Below, one piece after another: positions 1 through 11,309 of a DNA stretch of 64,000 nucleotides (the first letter of the stretch is position 1; every line of letters starts with the position of its first letter). The stretch comes from Nymphaea colorata (taxonomy: Eukaryota; Streptophyta; Magnoliopsida; Nymphaeales; Nymphaeaceae), in the NCBI RefSeq assembly GCF_008831285.2, contig NC_045148.1:2916001-2980000 (forward strand), given 5' to 3'. A program made the position numbers and the translations under genes. The notes below the pieces were generated by a model. The model saw only the letters and a list, made by a program, of their open reading frames with translations, was not told the origin of the DNA and made no database searches.

Positions 1-542
1 TGAAGCTCTGGTGTATCAGTGGTTCAACAGGCAGTCATTCTAGGGACCTTTGTCTCTTTAAAAATTAATAACTCCTTGCTAGATGGTACAAAATTCATGA
101 AACTTGGACCAAAAATAGTGGACATCCAAAGGAATCCAGAGACACCAAGCTCACTGTTTAGTTTAACTCCCATAAAAAATGCGCTTAGGTGAAAGTGACG
201 CCTCAGCCCGGGTGCTCATTTGAGTTTCAGCTCAGTATCAATCGCAGGGAACTCCTCAGACAAGTGCATGTTCAAAATCCACTGCACCCTAGTGCCAACT
301 CCAAAAAATCTGCAATTTGGTGGGTAGATAGACGAGACAAAGGCGATTCTATCCCACCCTTGTTCGACCCAAACGGTGGCCGAACTAAATAGCGCTGGTG
401 CTCATAAGTTGAGTCAGATTTGGGCTTCTCTGTCGACTAAAAAGAAGGAATTAGGTTGAGAATCGGGTGCTGATTCGTGCTTCAGGAGTCGGGACATGCT
501 GACACGTTGTCGCGCACGATGAAGAGAATCGACTCCTGCAAA

Positions 543-625
543 GCGGGATTCGTCGGGAGCCGAGACTCGTGCAGAGTGGGATTCGTCGGGAGCCGAGAGT
601 GGTGCGGAGTGGGATTCGTTGTGGT
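543..625. repeat. 33-bp tandem repeat, about 2.5 copies
   Basis: The phrase gggattcgtcgggagccgag starts at 545 and again at 578, with a shortened start of a third copy at 611, so the period is 33 bp. It explains the overlapping minus-strand open frames with repeated peptides at this place. Confidence 0.7.
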
Positions 626-3017
626 ACTCGATGAGCAAGGCTGACATGGCTGCGTTGCACTCGTCGGGATGCGCGATTTAGTGTGACGCGCCTTTGCTTC
701 AGACACAGAAACACACAGTACACCGATGACCGAAGAACTCTGGTGGAATCTCGGTAGAATATTCTACTAGATTCTTTGAGATGGCCGGAATTTCTCCATC
801 GTGCTAGAAAAATGACAAAAACTTCCAGCGATCTTCAAATGGTTGTATCTTCGTTCCTGGACAGATTTTGATGTTCTTGGGCTCGTTGGAAGCGAAATTT
901 GGTCAAGAATCTTGTCGTTTGATAATCAACACAATTTGAATCAACAATCCTCTGGAGTGTATGCCTGAGACTCTCAGACTCCACCCAAAGGGGAAAAAAA
1001 GTGACACAAGAATAAGTGGTAGTCAAATAATCCAATTAACACTGAGAAATCTCGATTGGATTGACTAACCATAGGTAGATCAATCATTGTATTGCTTGAG
1101 ATTTCTCTAGAGGAAGCTCGGATATAGTCAGTTCTTCTTTGCCGGAAGACGCTGCTTCACACCGTCTTCAAACTTCGATCACCATCGGAGCATCGCTCTA
1201 TTACCACCTTTGTTGGCGTCGGTTTGCTGATGGGTGCCGAGAGGCCGACTCTAACCTTTTTCCCATGGATTACGCTAGGTGGATTGAAGGCGCTTTGTGT
1301 TGTAGTGATTGAGAAGCGCACAGATGAACGAGAAACTCTTGGATGAAATAGGGGAAGCGACCAATGATCAGTTGGAGGGGAAATCAGCACAGAGTGATGC
1401 TCTGGATCGATGGTGGAGTACGGGGGAATGATCACGGTGAGGAGGCAGGTGGTTGGTGATCAGAAGGTGTCAGCGTCTACTAGGGAGCTCACCAGTAACC
1501 AATGGAACAGCGATGATGGAGTGGATACGTATGATGGTGGCCGAATGTAGGAGGACATGCATCGGAAAGGATTTGGGGGATGGATGGAGCCTTTGGGAGA
1601 CACTGGAAAGAGCTCCTAGCACTGGAAGTTGCACAAAATCCGCTTGTGGGGATTTGGCATCCAACAAACAGAGACCTGCCGTTTCCGATGATGAAGGGAT
1701 CGATAAACACACGAAGAGAGGGAAAAAAATCCAGAATGGCAATTTGATCAAAACCATGGAACAACCTTTGGGAAGAACATCCAACAAGTCTTCTGAGAAG
1801 AACGTCCAGGAATTTTGTAGCTCATGACCGGAGAAGATTAAAAAACCCCTCCTCCCTTGCAGCTCTGGTTTTTCAATACAGCGGGAAGCAGAAAGGAGAA
1901 AGCGATGGGCGCAGCTTGCTCATGCAAGTGCATGCGACCGCCCGACCACTGACCCCGTTCAACAACTCTGTTAAACCAGTTCGGTTTACAGCAAAATCAC
2001 TAGGGCCTCCCCTGAAACCCAGGTCACTAACCGACTCAAAGAAGAATGGGTCCGGACCCAATCCAAATCCCCCCAAAAAGCCCATGTCCAGATATATAAA
2101 ATTTGTTGTCCAACCCCCTATACAAAGCCCAAACCCGTGTCCATAAAAACCCCCAAGCATGTCCCGCTATGGTGCCCTCCCTCGCTCGACGTGTCCCACC
2201 TCACCGTTGAGCGAGTCCTATCGAATCTGGTTGGTTGCTCTCCAGCGTGTCCTGTCGTGGTGTCATAGCTTGGACAGCATGTCCCCTCATACTGCTGGAC
2301 AGTCCCGCCACGGTTCCCCAACCGTGTCCCGCCTACATCGCCTTGGTTGTGCCTCTCCCTGCTCTGTGTGCCCCGCCTTGCAGGGGATCATGTTCCGCTT
2401 AGAGAATGTGCTGGTCGCATCCTCCTCTTCCCGTCGTGTCCCGAGTGGCACACCAATGTGTCTTGCCCTGTTAGAAGCTAATCGAGCTCACCTCAGTCTC
2501 TCACCTACATCTGCATGCAGGTGAGTCGAGTGGGCTCAACCAGAATGGCCAAAGTCTAAGGTGCGACGGTAAGGCCCTGCCCCGGAGGCAGGGCGACCTT
2601 GGTCCTATCCGCTGAAGGCCCATAGCCTCCCTTCTCTCAATCTGCCTACACGTAGTCTTCCTTGAGTGAAACCGAAGGACGTGCGTTAGCCTCACAATGC
2701 CTTTGACCATGCCGAGCGCACTGTCCAGGCAAATCCTTAGCCTCCCTTGTGAAAGGACTGCCTGCCCTAAGCTCTTGGCCTGTGAGTATAACCTCACTCA
2801 CTACTCGGTTGTGTATCCCATCTTCGTTGATAGCCTCCCCGAGCTTTTGCCTGAGTGAAATCCCCACATTGAGTGGGCTGTTAACCTCTCCTTGCATTGG
2901 AGACAATTCTTTGGTGCCCCTTGTTGCCTCTAGGATGGCAGCGGTTGGTCGTTCGGTGATCCTTCCCATCTCGACAGAGGTGGTTCTCGCGGCCGCACCT
3001 AGGAGGGATGTAACACT

Positions 3018-3100
3018 TAGGTATGTAAGTGTGGTTTACGTGTGAGCCGAGTGGTTTGACTATTTGTATCATGTGCGCACGTGCTATTAAATCAATTTAG
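3018..3100 (+). repeat. Left arm of an inverted repeat flanking the Ty3 relic
   Basis: Read forward, this segment matches the reverse complement of about 6,641-6,720. The shared core includes gcgtgtgagc-like sequence followed by an exact tttgactatttgtatca. Similarity over about 80 bp is roughly 70 percent by eye. It could be part of another repeat into which the Ty3 element inserted, or two insertions of one repeat in opposite directions. Confidence 0.55.
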
Positions 3101-4239
3101 GACTATATGTAGCACACGTCATAGCCATTTGGTAGTTGAGCCTAAGGCATGTTGCAAGGCACCAGATAGGAGTGTCATCCTAGCCCCATCAAGGGGCAGT
3201 GCTAAATGCGAGATTGGTGGCCGAGGCACCAAATGGGCATGGCAGCAGGCACACATTATTGCCTCTACTCAAACAAAGCCGGCTACAAGGCTGCCCATAT
3301 CCTTGTGGGCGAGCACACTGCCATTAGCATCAGGTAGGTGCAGCAATGCATAGACGAAGGGCTTGTCCAGAGGCCAAGTTGTGCAGTCCCTACAACACAG
3401 TCCATCCTTGTTTTTTGCTTGTTGCTTCATGCACAAGGCCTATTAGTATGAACTGATTACATCAGTTGGTTCGTAACTAATTTTTGGACCTAGCATGACC
3501 CTGGGTTTGCTGATATACAAACTTTGGATTTTGGGTTCCCTTCGACATGCTAGATCAAGAGTCTCATTTTTTTAGACCCATTTTTCCTGGCCACTTTTGA
3601 GTTTTAGTGTTTAAGATGGCACAGAGAAGAAAGGATAAGATGTTCGCCATTCCAGAGAATGAGGAGGCCCCATATGATCCTCAAGCCTTCCATCGTGTGG
3701 TGGACAAGGTAGGACATCAAACTTGAAATGTTTACCAACAAGCCGCATCAGTTGCGAGATTGCTACTAGATAGCTAACTTGATTGAGGAGAACTAAAGGT
3801 TGGTGCCTACTGGAAATTGGTCACAACAACATCCACCCTATGCCCTATGCCAGCCACACCCACACCCGCTTAAGCACCCGAGCTGGCTAGGACAGCCGAA
3901 CGGATGCATCCAGCCGAGCCTGCTAGAGCTTCTTCTGCTCTACAAACACACCTCATCACAAGGCAACAATGAGATGATCGTATCAAATGAGGCTTGTAAT
4001 TCAATTGTGATGAAAAATGAGAGAGGACCACAAATATAAGTCCTTTCAGATCTATCATGTAGTCAATGATGGCAATGACATAGAGCCAACTATTTGAGGA
4101 TGTCGAGAACATTGAGGGTGAGCACGAAGGGGGCCTGGTTGTCACTAAGCATGTCGCAGACAACACACACCAAGCTTACTTCTCCATGGTGAGAACTCCT
4201 ACCCCCAACTCATGCGGGTCTGAGGACACATCAGTGGGG

Positions 4240-4935
4240 TAGGGGTGGTGGTCCTTATCAACGCTGGTTCCACACACAATGTTTTGAACTAAAAGATCAT
4301 ATCCGGGGAAGCGGCGACCTTCTTGGAAGAGTTCACTGATGTCTTGGAGAAGCCTACCGGCCGTCCACTACAGCAGTCGTATGATCACCATATTTAGTTG
4401 GCAACGGGTGCACAAGCAGTGAGTGTAAGGCACTACCAATACATCCACACACAAAAAAGTGAGATTGAGAGGCTAGTAGGAGAGATGATTGAAGACAACC
4501 TCATAAGACCGACAAGCAGTGCCTTCTCTTCACCCATACTTTTGATGAAGAAGACATATGACACTTGAAGATTCTGCATGGATTATCTGGCCTTAAATGA
4601 GGTTACAATGAATGACAAACATTCAATACTTGTAATTGATGACTTATTGGATGAGCTCACTGAAGTCACTGCCTCCTTCACCAAGTTAGACTTGCATGAT
4701 AGGTATCACCAAATAAACATGGCAAAGGAGAATGTGGCCAAGAAAGTGTTTTGCATGAAAACCACTATGAGTTTATGGTGATGCCATTTGGGCTCACAAA
4801 TACACTGACTACCTTCCATAGGTGCATGAATGACATATTTGGCACCTATCTAAGAAAGTTTGTTTTTGTGTTTTCCAATAATATTCTCTCATATAGCTCT
4901 ACCCTCTAAGGAGCATTTGGAGCACTTATGCATAG
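4240..4935 (+). pseudogene. Ty3 protease and reverse transcriptase relic
   Basis: The protease site reads LINAGSTHN at 4,254-4,280, where the family has D(S)GSTHN, so the catalytic Asp (codon 4,260-4,262) is Asn. The reverse transcriptase follows: EIERLVGEMIEDNLIRP, SSAFSSPILL, then an open stretch from 4,578 with MDYLALNEVT and [12 protein letters not shown]. The polymerase site, normally F(F/Y)DDIL, reads FSNNIL at 4,871-4,888, so both metal-binding Asp residues are lost. Stops at 4,308, 4,566 and 4,779 and a frame change break the chain. It is certainly non-functional. Confidence 0.85.
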
Positions 4936-5097
4936 CGTTGTGAGTACTCTAGGAGAACCAACTCTATACTAAGTTCTCTAAGTGAAGTTTTGGGCAATAG
5001 AGGATAAAATATTTGGGTCACATGGAGACACCTCAGGGTGTGAGTGCTGATTCAGAGAGATCAAGGCTATGTAAGTTGAGCCTCTACCGAAGGACCC

Positions 5098-5655
5098 TTG
5101 TGGCATGAGGGGATTCTTAGGCCTTACTGGTTACTGCCACAGGTTTATTCACGGTTATGGTGTTATTGCAGCCTTGATCATGCACGTGTTGTGAAAGGGA
5201 GCTTGGGAGTGGATGAAGAAGGCACAGGCAGCCTTCTTAGAGCTGGAACAAGTAATGATGTCAACACCAATATTATCTTTGCGAGATTTTACCAAAACAT
5301 TCATGGTGAAAACCGATGCACGTGATGTCAGAGTGGATGCTGTTCTCAGCCAAGACCGTCACCCTATTGCATATATTAGCAAGGTTCTAATGGAGAGAGC
5401 CAAGCTCTTCTCTATATACAAGAAATAAATGTTTATTATAGTTGTGGCAGTAAAAAATGGCACCCCTACCTGATTGGAAAAAGATTAATAGTATGGACTA
5501 ATCATGCCAGTCTGAAGTACTTGATGGGTCAACATATCTCTACGTCCATCCAACAAAGGTGGATAGCGTGGCTTATGTGCTATGATTTCAACATCGAGTA
5601 CAAAAAGGGGCGGGAGAATTTGGCAGTAGATGCCCTTTCTCGCATTCTTGAGGTG
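5098..5655 (+). pseudogene. Ty3 RT thumb and RNase H relic
   Basis: The region begins with a match to the LRGFLGLTGYYRRFI motif near 5,100-5,145. After a frame change it continues as KKAQAAFLELEQVMMSTPIL and FTKTFMVKTDAR (5,213-5,320), the RT-to-RNase H junction, where the RNase H Asp in TDA is kept. A second piece from 5,521 gives QRWIAWLMCYDFNIEYKKG and NLAVDALSR, the family's closing RNase H motif. A stop at 5,426 and frame changes separate the pieces. Confidence 0.85.
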
Positions 5656-5784
5656 TTATGCACCATATTTATGCCTGTGACTGATTTGTGGGACCACATA
5701 TGTGCTACCCAATGCATGGATAAGAAGCTTCAACTTCTTCTTATTTTCATTAAGGACAACCCATGAAGTATCTCCCATTACACC

Positions 5785-6435
5785 ATGTGTAGCGGATTAT
5801 TGTGCCACAAAGGTAAGGTCGTGGTGCCGAAGGGGCACACCCTCTACCGCGAGTTGATAGAATGTCATCACACCTTACTTGCGGCTGGGCATGAAGGAAT
5901 GTGCAAGACCCTAAAGTGGGTTGCAGCCAACTTTTGGTGGGAAAGTCTTAAAGAGGACTTTATTGTGTTTGTTAGATAGTGCACCATTTGTCAACACAGG
6001 AAATATGAGGGACAAAAGCCATCAGGCTATCTTTGTCCCTTGTCGATGAAGCGTCCTTGGGAAGATGACTCCATGAACTTTATTGAGATATTACCTAAAT
6101 GAAAGGGCAAGAAGACAATTCTCATAGTGATTGACTAGCTCATTAAGTATGGCCACTTCGCACTAGTGCCTAGATTATACTATGTCAACCTCGTTGCGGA
6201 AGTGTATTACAAATATGTTAGCAGACATCATGAGATGTCTTGTACTACTGTGTGGGACCATGATAGCATCGTTTTCAGTGAGTTTTGGCATGAGCATACA
6301 TGCATGTCTGGGTCACATATCCTCTCCAACACTGTCACCACCCCTAGACAGATGGGCAACCTGAGGTGGTGAACCGTTGGACGCTTACTTCCAGAGCTTC
6401 ACAAGACATAGGCCAACAAATTGGTGGAGCCTTTC
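5785..6435 (+). pseudogene. Ty3 integrase relic
   Basis: The first piece (5,785-5,978) holds the zinc-binding half: ECHHT, AAGHEGMCKTLKWV, NFWW, then CTIC after a stop near 5,977. The core follows: KRPWEDDSMNFIEILPK, where the first catalytic Asp of the usual MDFIE is Asn, and later VWDHDSIVFSEFWHE, where the second Asp of the SDRD motif is still present. The last matched motif, (Q)PEVVNR..LDAYFQSF..RPTNWWS, ends near 6,430. At least three stops and several frame changes are present. Confidence 0.8.
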
Positions 6436-6439
6436 CTGC

Positions 6440-8262
6440 CAAGTACCACCAATGGTTGTTGAGGCAGCTCAGCCAAGTGACTCCATTGTTATGCCCATGG
6501 ATCCCCACCTATCTACGTATATAGGCCAGGCTATACAATGTAATCCTAGCTGAACACACATCCCTAAACTAGCATCCATGAGTCGGTACAATCGGTCCCA
6601 ATACCCAAAACTCACCACAAAGCAACTCAAGAGGGGTTAAGACTGGTTTTAATCGTACACGTGTGTGTGATACAAATAGTCAAATTAATCGTAGCTCACA
6701 CGCAACCCACACATACATGCATAAGCATGGGTAAACTACACCCTTAACCCCTAGGACATGTCAGAGCAACCAGGATGGTGCAACCTAAGGATGTGTCTAC
6801 TGTGTGTAGGCGCTTTGGAGGGGCCTTTTGCCAGTAGCAAGGCTGATAGCCAAGAAATGCAAATGCTCACAACCCACTCTATAAGGTGAATTAGAAGAAT
6901 ACTGAGTCGGGGCCATGCCTCATGACTCCACACAGCAGGTGGCTGGGTCAATCTTGGATAGCCTTCAAAGAATCAACACATTGCATGCTTACCGACTGGC
7001 GTCATCCAAGTGCGGCAACTCATGGCCAAGGATAGCCGTAGGTTTCCACTAGCTTCATATAAACATTGTTAATAAATGGCTGAAGAGCGCACAAAGTCTA
7101 GCAACTTCACCGGACCGTGGTGGATCCTGACTCAATGAGTGTGGGGTGACCTAGCACTAGAGCTGAGGCGAGCCGAGCTCTCACCAGACACTGCAAGGGG
7201 GCAGTCTATTGCAACTGCACAAAGGGATATTGATGTGGAATGACTTGCTGTAGGGCTCGACCTAACACGCCACAGTGTGATGCAAATTAGGCAAGGGAAG
7301 CATGCACTAGCAAAGCCATAAATTTTTTCTAGTGGGGGGCATTCATTCAATACCTTTAATTTCTTTGGGGCACTTACATATATAACAATCAAATATATCA
7401 AAATGTTAACATGTATATTAAACTAATTTTGTGAGGTTGGTACGTGCAGTTGCCCACACCAGCCACCATGGGGCTACGCCACTGGCAGCATGTTGTTTCA
7501 CTGGCCTAAGAAGATTCCTATGTCTACCTCTAATTTTGGGATGGAGGTGCTGAAATGAAATAGCTAGGGCATTCTTCTGGTTAGTGGATAGGGCAGTCTC
7601 AAGCAAGACCATGCATGCGCCTTGGGTGGATGCCTATGTCTTAAGCAGGGGATGCTTGAGTAGGAAGAGTGGACGATGTCGATATGCAAGACCTTCTCCG
7701 CCTTCTAGTGATGGCAGAAACCCCACCGGTGGGTGGCAGGGCTGGGCAGCATGAAGTGGGGATGTCATATGTTGGAGCATAGGCTCACACTCGCTAGAAT
7801 GGGATAGTGAATGATAAACTACCAGAGATAAATGAAATACACAAGTAGAGAAACACAAATAACAATCCTGATTAAAAAATCACAAAGGAAGGTTGGTATG
7901 TCACTGGAAGACCACAAGACCTAGATGGAAGGTTCTGGGGTGGTTGAACTGTATCCTCCCGTGAGATTGTCACCGATTTGGAAGAGGGACTTTCCTCATC
8001 GAAGGATGTGCAACGTAAAACAGAAGTGAATAAGATCGATATTTGACCGAACAAAGGGTGAACTCTAATTGGGCAATGAGCCAACAGGTTCGCCTAGTGA
8101 CCGAGCGGCTGAGCCTTCACCTGAGCAATAGGAGGTCTGACGGTGCACTCATGAATGGTGGCCCCAAATTGACTGAATACTCACGAAAAATCAAAATGGA
8201 ATAGTGCTGAATTCACGAAGATGTTTTGTAACGACGCATGGATGATTCCTAAGCGATTTGAG
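6440..8262. other. Non-coding, repeat-derived spacer
   Basis: No gene is supported. The right arm of the inverted repeat paired with 3,018-3,100 lies at 6,641-6,720. Around 7,320-7,500 the sequence has phrases often seen in plant repeats (gggggcattcattcaatacc and ggggctacgccactggc), which I could not assign to a family. Sequence from about 7,870 appears continuous with 9,553 onward once the hAT insertion is removed. Confidence 0.4.
6641..6720 (-). repeat. Right arm of an inverted repeat flanking the Ty3 relic
   Basis: Its reverse complement aligns with 3,018-3,100, including an exact 17-bp core that reads tgatacaaatagtcaaa on the plus strand. Confidence 0.55.
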
Positions 8263-8689
8263 TAGGGCTGCACACGAGCCGAGTCGAGCTCGAGCTTGCC
8301 CAGCTCGAGCTCGAGCTCTAACTCGAGTTGAGCTCCCTGACACAAGCTCGAGCTCGACTCAATTATACAGAGTGGAGCTCGAACTCGACTCCCTTAACTC
8401 GATTAACTCGTTTATGTCTTATTTCTTTAAACTTGTTTATGTCAACTCTTTAACTCATTTACGACACCAAAGCAAATTCTATGGTACAAGTAAAAATGCA
8501 AAATACAGGAAAACAAAATCCACCATGAAAAATAACTATGTGCCCAAGCACCAATTCAAACTCAACCAGGAAGATGTTTCTCAAACAAAATGAAATTTAA
8601 GGAAGAGACTGGTTACTGCTCAATGCCATCGGCTTTCTCTTCAAACCTCTCTAGAACCTACACATTCGTCAAAAAGATGGAAAACCATA

Positions 8690-8693
<4 letters not shown>

Positions 8694-8729
<36 letters not shown>
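8694..8729. repeat. (GA)n microsatellite
   Basis: Uninterrupted GA repeat of about 18 units inside the hAT element. It produces an artificial RERERER frame on one strand and SLSLSL on the other. Confidence 0.95.
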
Positions 8730-8732
<3 letters not shown>

Positions 8733-9204
8733 GATGGAAAATAGAGTGCGAGAGATACACACCTTCTTCGAGCCAGGGCATGGAAGAGTTTGACGAGCTC
8801 CTTAGTGGGCATGTCAAGGAGGGCATCGAGATCAACTCCCTTGAACGTGTATGGAAGAGCTTCAAAAGAACGCTAGGGTTTCAGGGAAAGGCGAGAAGAG
8901 AGACTAACCAGTATAGTGACTGGACTGTGCCAGATGCATGGTGGTGGTCATGGCATGTGCGGCGTTAAGTCGGTGTGAGTGGTAGAGAGGAGAGAGAGCG
9001 GCGGTGAGTCGGTGCGGCCGTGGGCGGTAGAAAGGTTTCTGTTAGTGAGGGCTTCTGCCTAAATCCCTCAGCGTTGAGAGACCCTCAATGAGGGTTCTCT
9101 GAAACCCTCGCTTCAAGAGGGTTTCTTTGGAAGCCTCGTGAGGGCTTCAGAGAGACCATCAATGAGGCCATCAACGAGGGTTGTCGAGGGTTTCTTTGGA
9201 ACCC

Positions 9205-9206
<2 letters not shown>

Positions 9207-9257
<51 letters not shown>
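9207..9257. repeat. (AG)n microsatellite followed by a G run
   Basis: About 21 AG units followed by nine G bases, inside the hAT element. Confidence 0.95.
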
Positions 9258-9552
9258 AGGAGTCGAAACAACAATGTAAAAGTGAACGTAATGAACGAAA
9301 AAAGTTTAACCTAAATCGGTGAATCAGTGGCTCGGTGAACCGGTTCATATAATTAAGCAAAACAATTTTCAATAATCGAGCCGAGTCGAGCATAAACGAA
9401 TCGAGTTCTTACAACTCGAACTCAACTTGTTTGATGTTTCGAGTATAAGTTTAAACTCGAGCTCGACAAGTTTATAAACAAGTTGAGCTTTTTCAAGCAA
9501 GTTCGAGTCGAGCCCGAGTTGGCTCGACTAGTTGTGCAGCCCTAGATTTGAG

Positions 9553-10759
9553 AAGCTGATGCCACTAGACAAGCCGGTGGCAATCAAGTGGAATTCTCTG
9601 CCGAAAAAGTGAAGAAAAAGGAGTGGTTTGACGTCGTGAAGATGTTTTTCGCCTCTAATAGCTGCTGAAATCCACACGAAAGCTACCCAAGGGTGCATGG
9701 ACATCAAAGAATTGATCGCCTGCCGGAGAAGAAGAACATCATTGGACAACAATTGCTTCTTTCTTCTCTGCTGATGCGTAGAAGAACCACATGAAGAATC
9801 ACAGCCATGCATTGGATTTTTTGGAGTTTTCTGATGAGGGAGAGACAGAAACAAATCTGAAATGAGCTATGAAGAAGTTCTCGACGTCAAAGAAATCTTC
9901 TCGGAAATTACATAATTCAAAGCCCAAAAAGAATTCTAACGGTGAGCCCGTTTATATCGGGCATGGGGAAGCCACCAGTTTGCTGTATTTTGCATGGGCG
10001 AAGCCACCTAACTGCCGTCCTGGTTCAACAGGTCTTAACTACTGTCAAACCGGGTTTTTTCGATATGATTGGGCTGAAACCTAATAGAAAGAAAACAAAG
10101 TGGGTCCAGGCCCCATGTCCGACCCAAAAACCTCAATCCAAACTCACAACGATTAAAACGAGTCGGATCTTGGGTTTATAAACTAATCCAGATCCGACCC
10201 AATTACAAAATTCGGGACCTCTATCTTTCTTTTGTATCACGTTTGATGTGACACTGTCTTGACTGGACAGGACACATTCTACAATTGCCGTTGTGCCGAG
10301 CCGAGTCACCCTAAAAATGGACCAGTTCATTGCTCTAAAACTGGTCCGCGTTCGATACACCACGATTTTCAATGGGCACGGGCTGAGTTAGCATCTAACC
10401 CACTGATTCAGCCATCTCTGCCGCCGAGTCACATCTCTTGCCGCCATCCTCGTTTGAGACACTGCTGGCGTTGTGTTCCGCCGATGTCCGAGGGTGTCCG
10501 GTTTCACCAGGGAATCTGTCCTGCTCACTAAAGGCTTCAGCTGAGTACCTCTTGGCAGAGGGCTAGCCGCGGCCGCATTGAGTGCTTGGCCACATTGCGT
10601 CCTCAGATGGCAATGGCTCAGTCGTGGCTGGTAGGGGCTCGGACACCTTGCGGTCGGCCATGTCTCCGAGCATGGCCGAACTCCTTTCGACCACCTTGCT
10701 AGTGCCAACAGGGCTTGCACTCGGAATGCTGGCAGTCGTGTTGTGGGCAGTGGCCAAGG
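9553..10759. other. Non-coding, repeat-derived spacer
   Basis: No gene is supported. The stretch 10,060-10,200 (phrases like gggtccaggcccc and ccagatccgaccca) resembles 2,040-2,110 (gggtccggaccca), and the gcggccgc word at 10,569 has a similar setting at 2,990. These suggest two fragments of one repeat family at the two ends of this 10-kb block. A small inverted repeat, ggaccagtt / aactggtcc, lies at 10,319-10,347. Confidence 0.35.
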
Positions 10760-10965
10760 ACCGGAAGGCACAGGCAACCTTCTTAGAGTTGAAAGAAGCC
10801 ATGATGTCAACATTGATATTAGGTTTGCCAGATTTCACCAAAACGTTCGTGGTGGAAACTGATTATGTGATGTTGGAGTGGGTGTGGTTCTCAGCCAAAA
10901 TCGTCACTCCATTGCATATATGCAAGACTCTAATAGATAGAGCTAAGCCCTTATCCAGTTACATG
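10760..10965 (+). pseudogene. Second Ty3 RNase H fragment
   Basis: The frame from 10,761 reads RKAQATFLELKEAMMSTLIL, then LPDFTKTFVVETDYV, then near the end IDRAKPLSSY. It matches the 5,213-5,425 relic residue by residue at the RT-RNase H junction but is a different, diverged copy. The surrounding open frame (10,582-11,193, 203 codons) is chimeric: its first 60 codons and last 75 codons resemble nothing in the family. It is a fragment, not a gene. Confidence 0.75.
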
Positions 10966-11309
10966 TATATTTGTTGTATTTATGATTTATACACAAAGTT
11001 GGAAACTTTTGCTTGTAGAAAACTAATTTGCATATATGTTTTTGCCTATAAACTAATCAAACAACCCCTATCCGGATTTAAATCCCTTGCATTCTTTTGC
11101 CTTTGTTTAAAGGTTCTTCTAAATCACCATTCTGCTTTATTTCATCTGGTTTCCTCTTGCATCTATTGTAAGTTAATCCTACCAATCATCTAAACCGAAT
11201 ACATGCTTTGTTTTCTCTAATATCCTTTTTCATCTAATTTGATATGGAATCATTGTCGGAAAGATCGTCTTATATCGGACTACATACCATTCGACATATA
11301 CAGAACTTT

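Larger units (their letters stand above)
1..3610. other. Unassigned, probably repeat-derived sequence
   Basis: I see no gene here. Open frames are short, on both strands and without recognisable domains. The longest, 1,453-1,827 on the plus strand, has no family motif I know. Composition is patchy, with GC-rich stretches such as 2,160-2,640, which is unlike the AT-rich introns further right and suggests old retroelement sequence. Near 2,570-2,595 there is a short hairpin with 8-bp arms (gccctgcc / ggcagggc). The stretch leads into the Ty3/gypsy relic beginning near 3,615 and probably includes its 5' non-coding part, but I could not find LTR ends or a primer-binding site. Confidence 0.4.
3615..6435 (+). 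mobile_element. Decayed Ty3/gypsy retrotransposon (gag-pol relic)
   Basis: Read in pieces across frames, the plus strand gives the Ty3 order: a short gag start at 3,615, protease near 4,250, reverse transcriptase 4,440-4,930, RNase H 5,200-5,640, integrase zinc finger 5,850-6,000 and integrase core 6,040-6,435. Every domain is interrupted by stops or frame changes. Active-site aspartates of protease, reverse transcriptase and the first integrase position read as asparagine. The integrase tail contains a run like the family motif (Q)PEVVNR..LDAY..SF followed by RPTNWWS. The motifs fit a chromovirus-like Ty3 lineage, but the lineage is my inference. LTRs were not identified. Confidence 0.85.
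8263..9544. mobile_element. Non-autonomous hAT transposon with exact 8-bp target duplication
   Basis: The 1,282-bp unit begins tagggctgcaca and ends tgtgcagccct(a), giving exact 12-bp terminal inverted repeats. It is bracketed by the exact 8-bp direct repeat gatttgag at 8,255-8,262 and 9,545-9,552. An 8-bp target duplication with a (T/C)AGGGCTG-type end is the established signature of the hAT superfamily. Subterminal sequence on both sides is dense in gagctcgag and gagtcgagc words, the expected binding-site arrays. I see no transposase remnant inside. Two (GA)n tracts account for most open frames in it. Removing the element joins 8,254 to the duplicated site and restores the host repeat. Confidence 0.9.

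Noticed and set aside
543-625. Short regular repeats as a CRISPR-like array
   Set aside because: There are only about 2.5 copies with near-direct adjacency and no spacers, in a plant genome.
1453-1827. 124-codon plus-strand open frame
   Set aside because: There is no known domain, a similar-length frame lies on the opposite strand, and it sits in repeat-derived sequence.
8590-8865. Frames with RERERE or SLSLSL peptides
   Set aside because: They are translations of a (GA)n microsatellite inside the hAT element.
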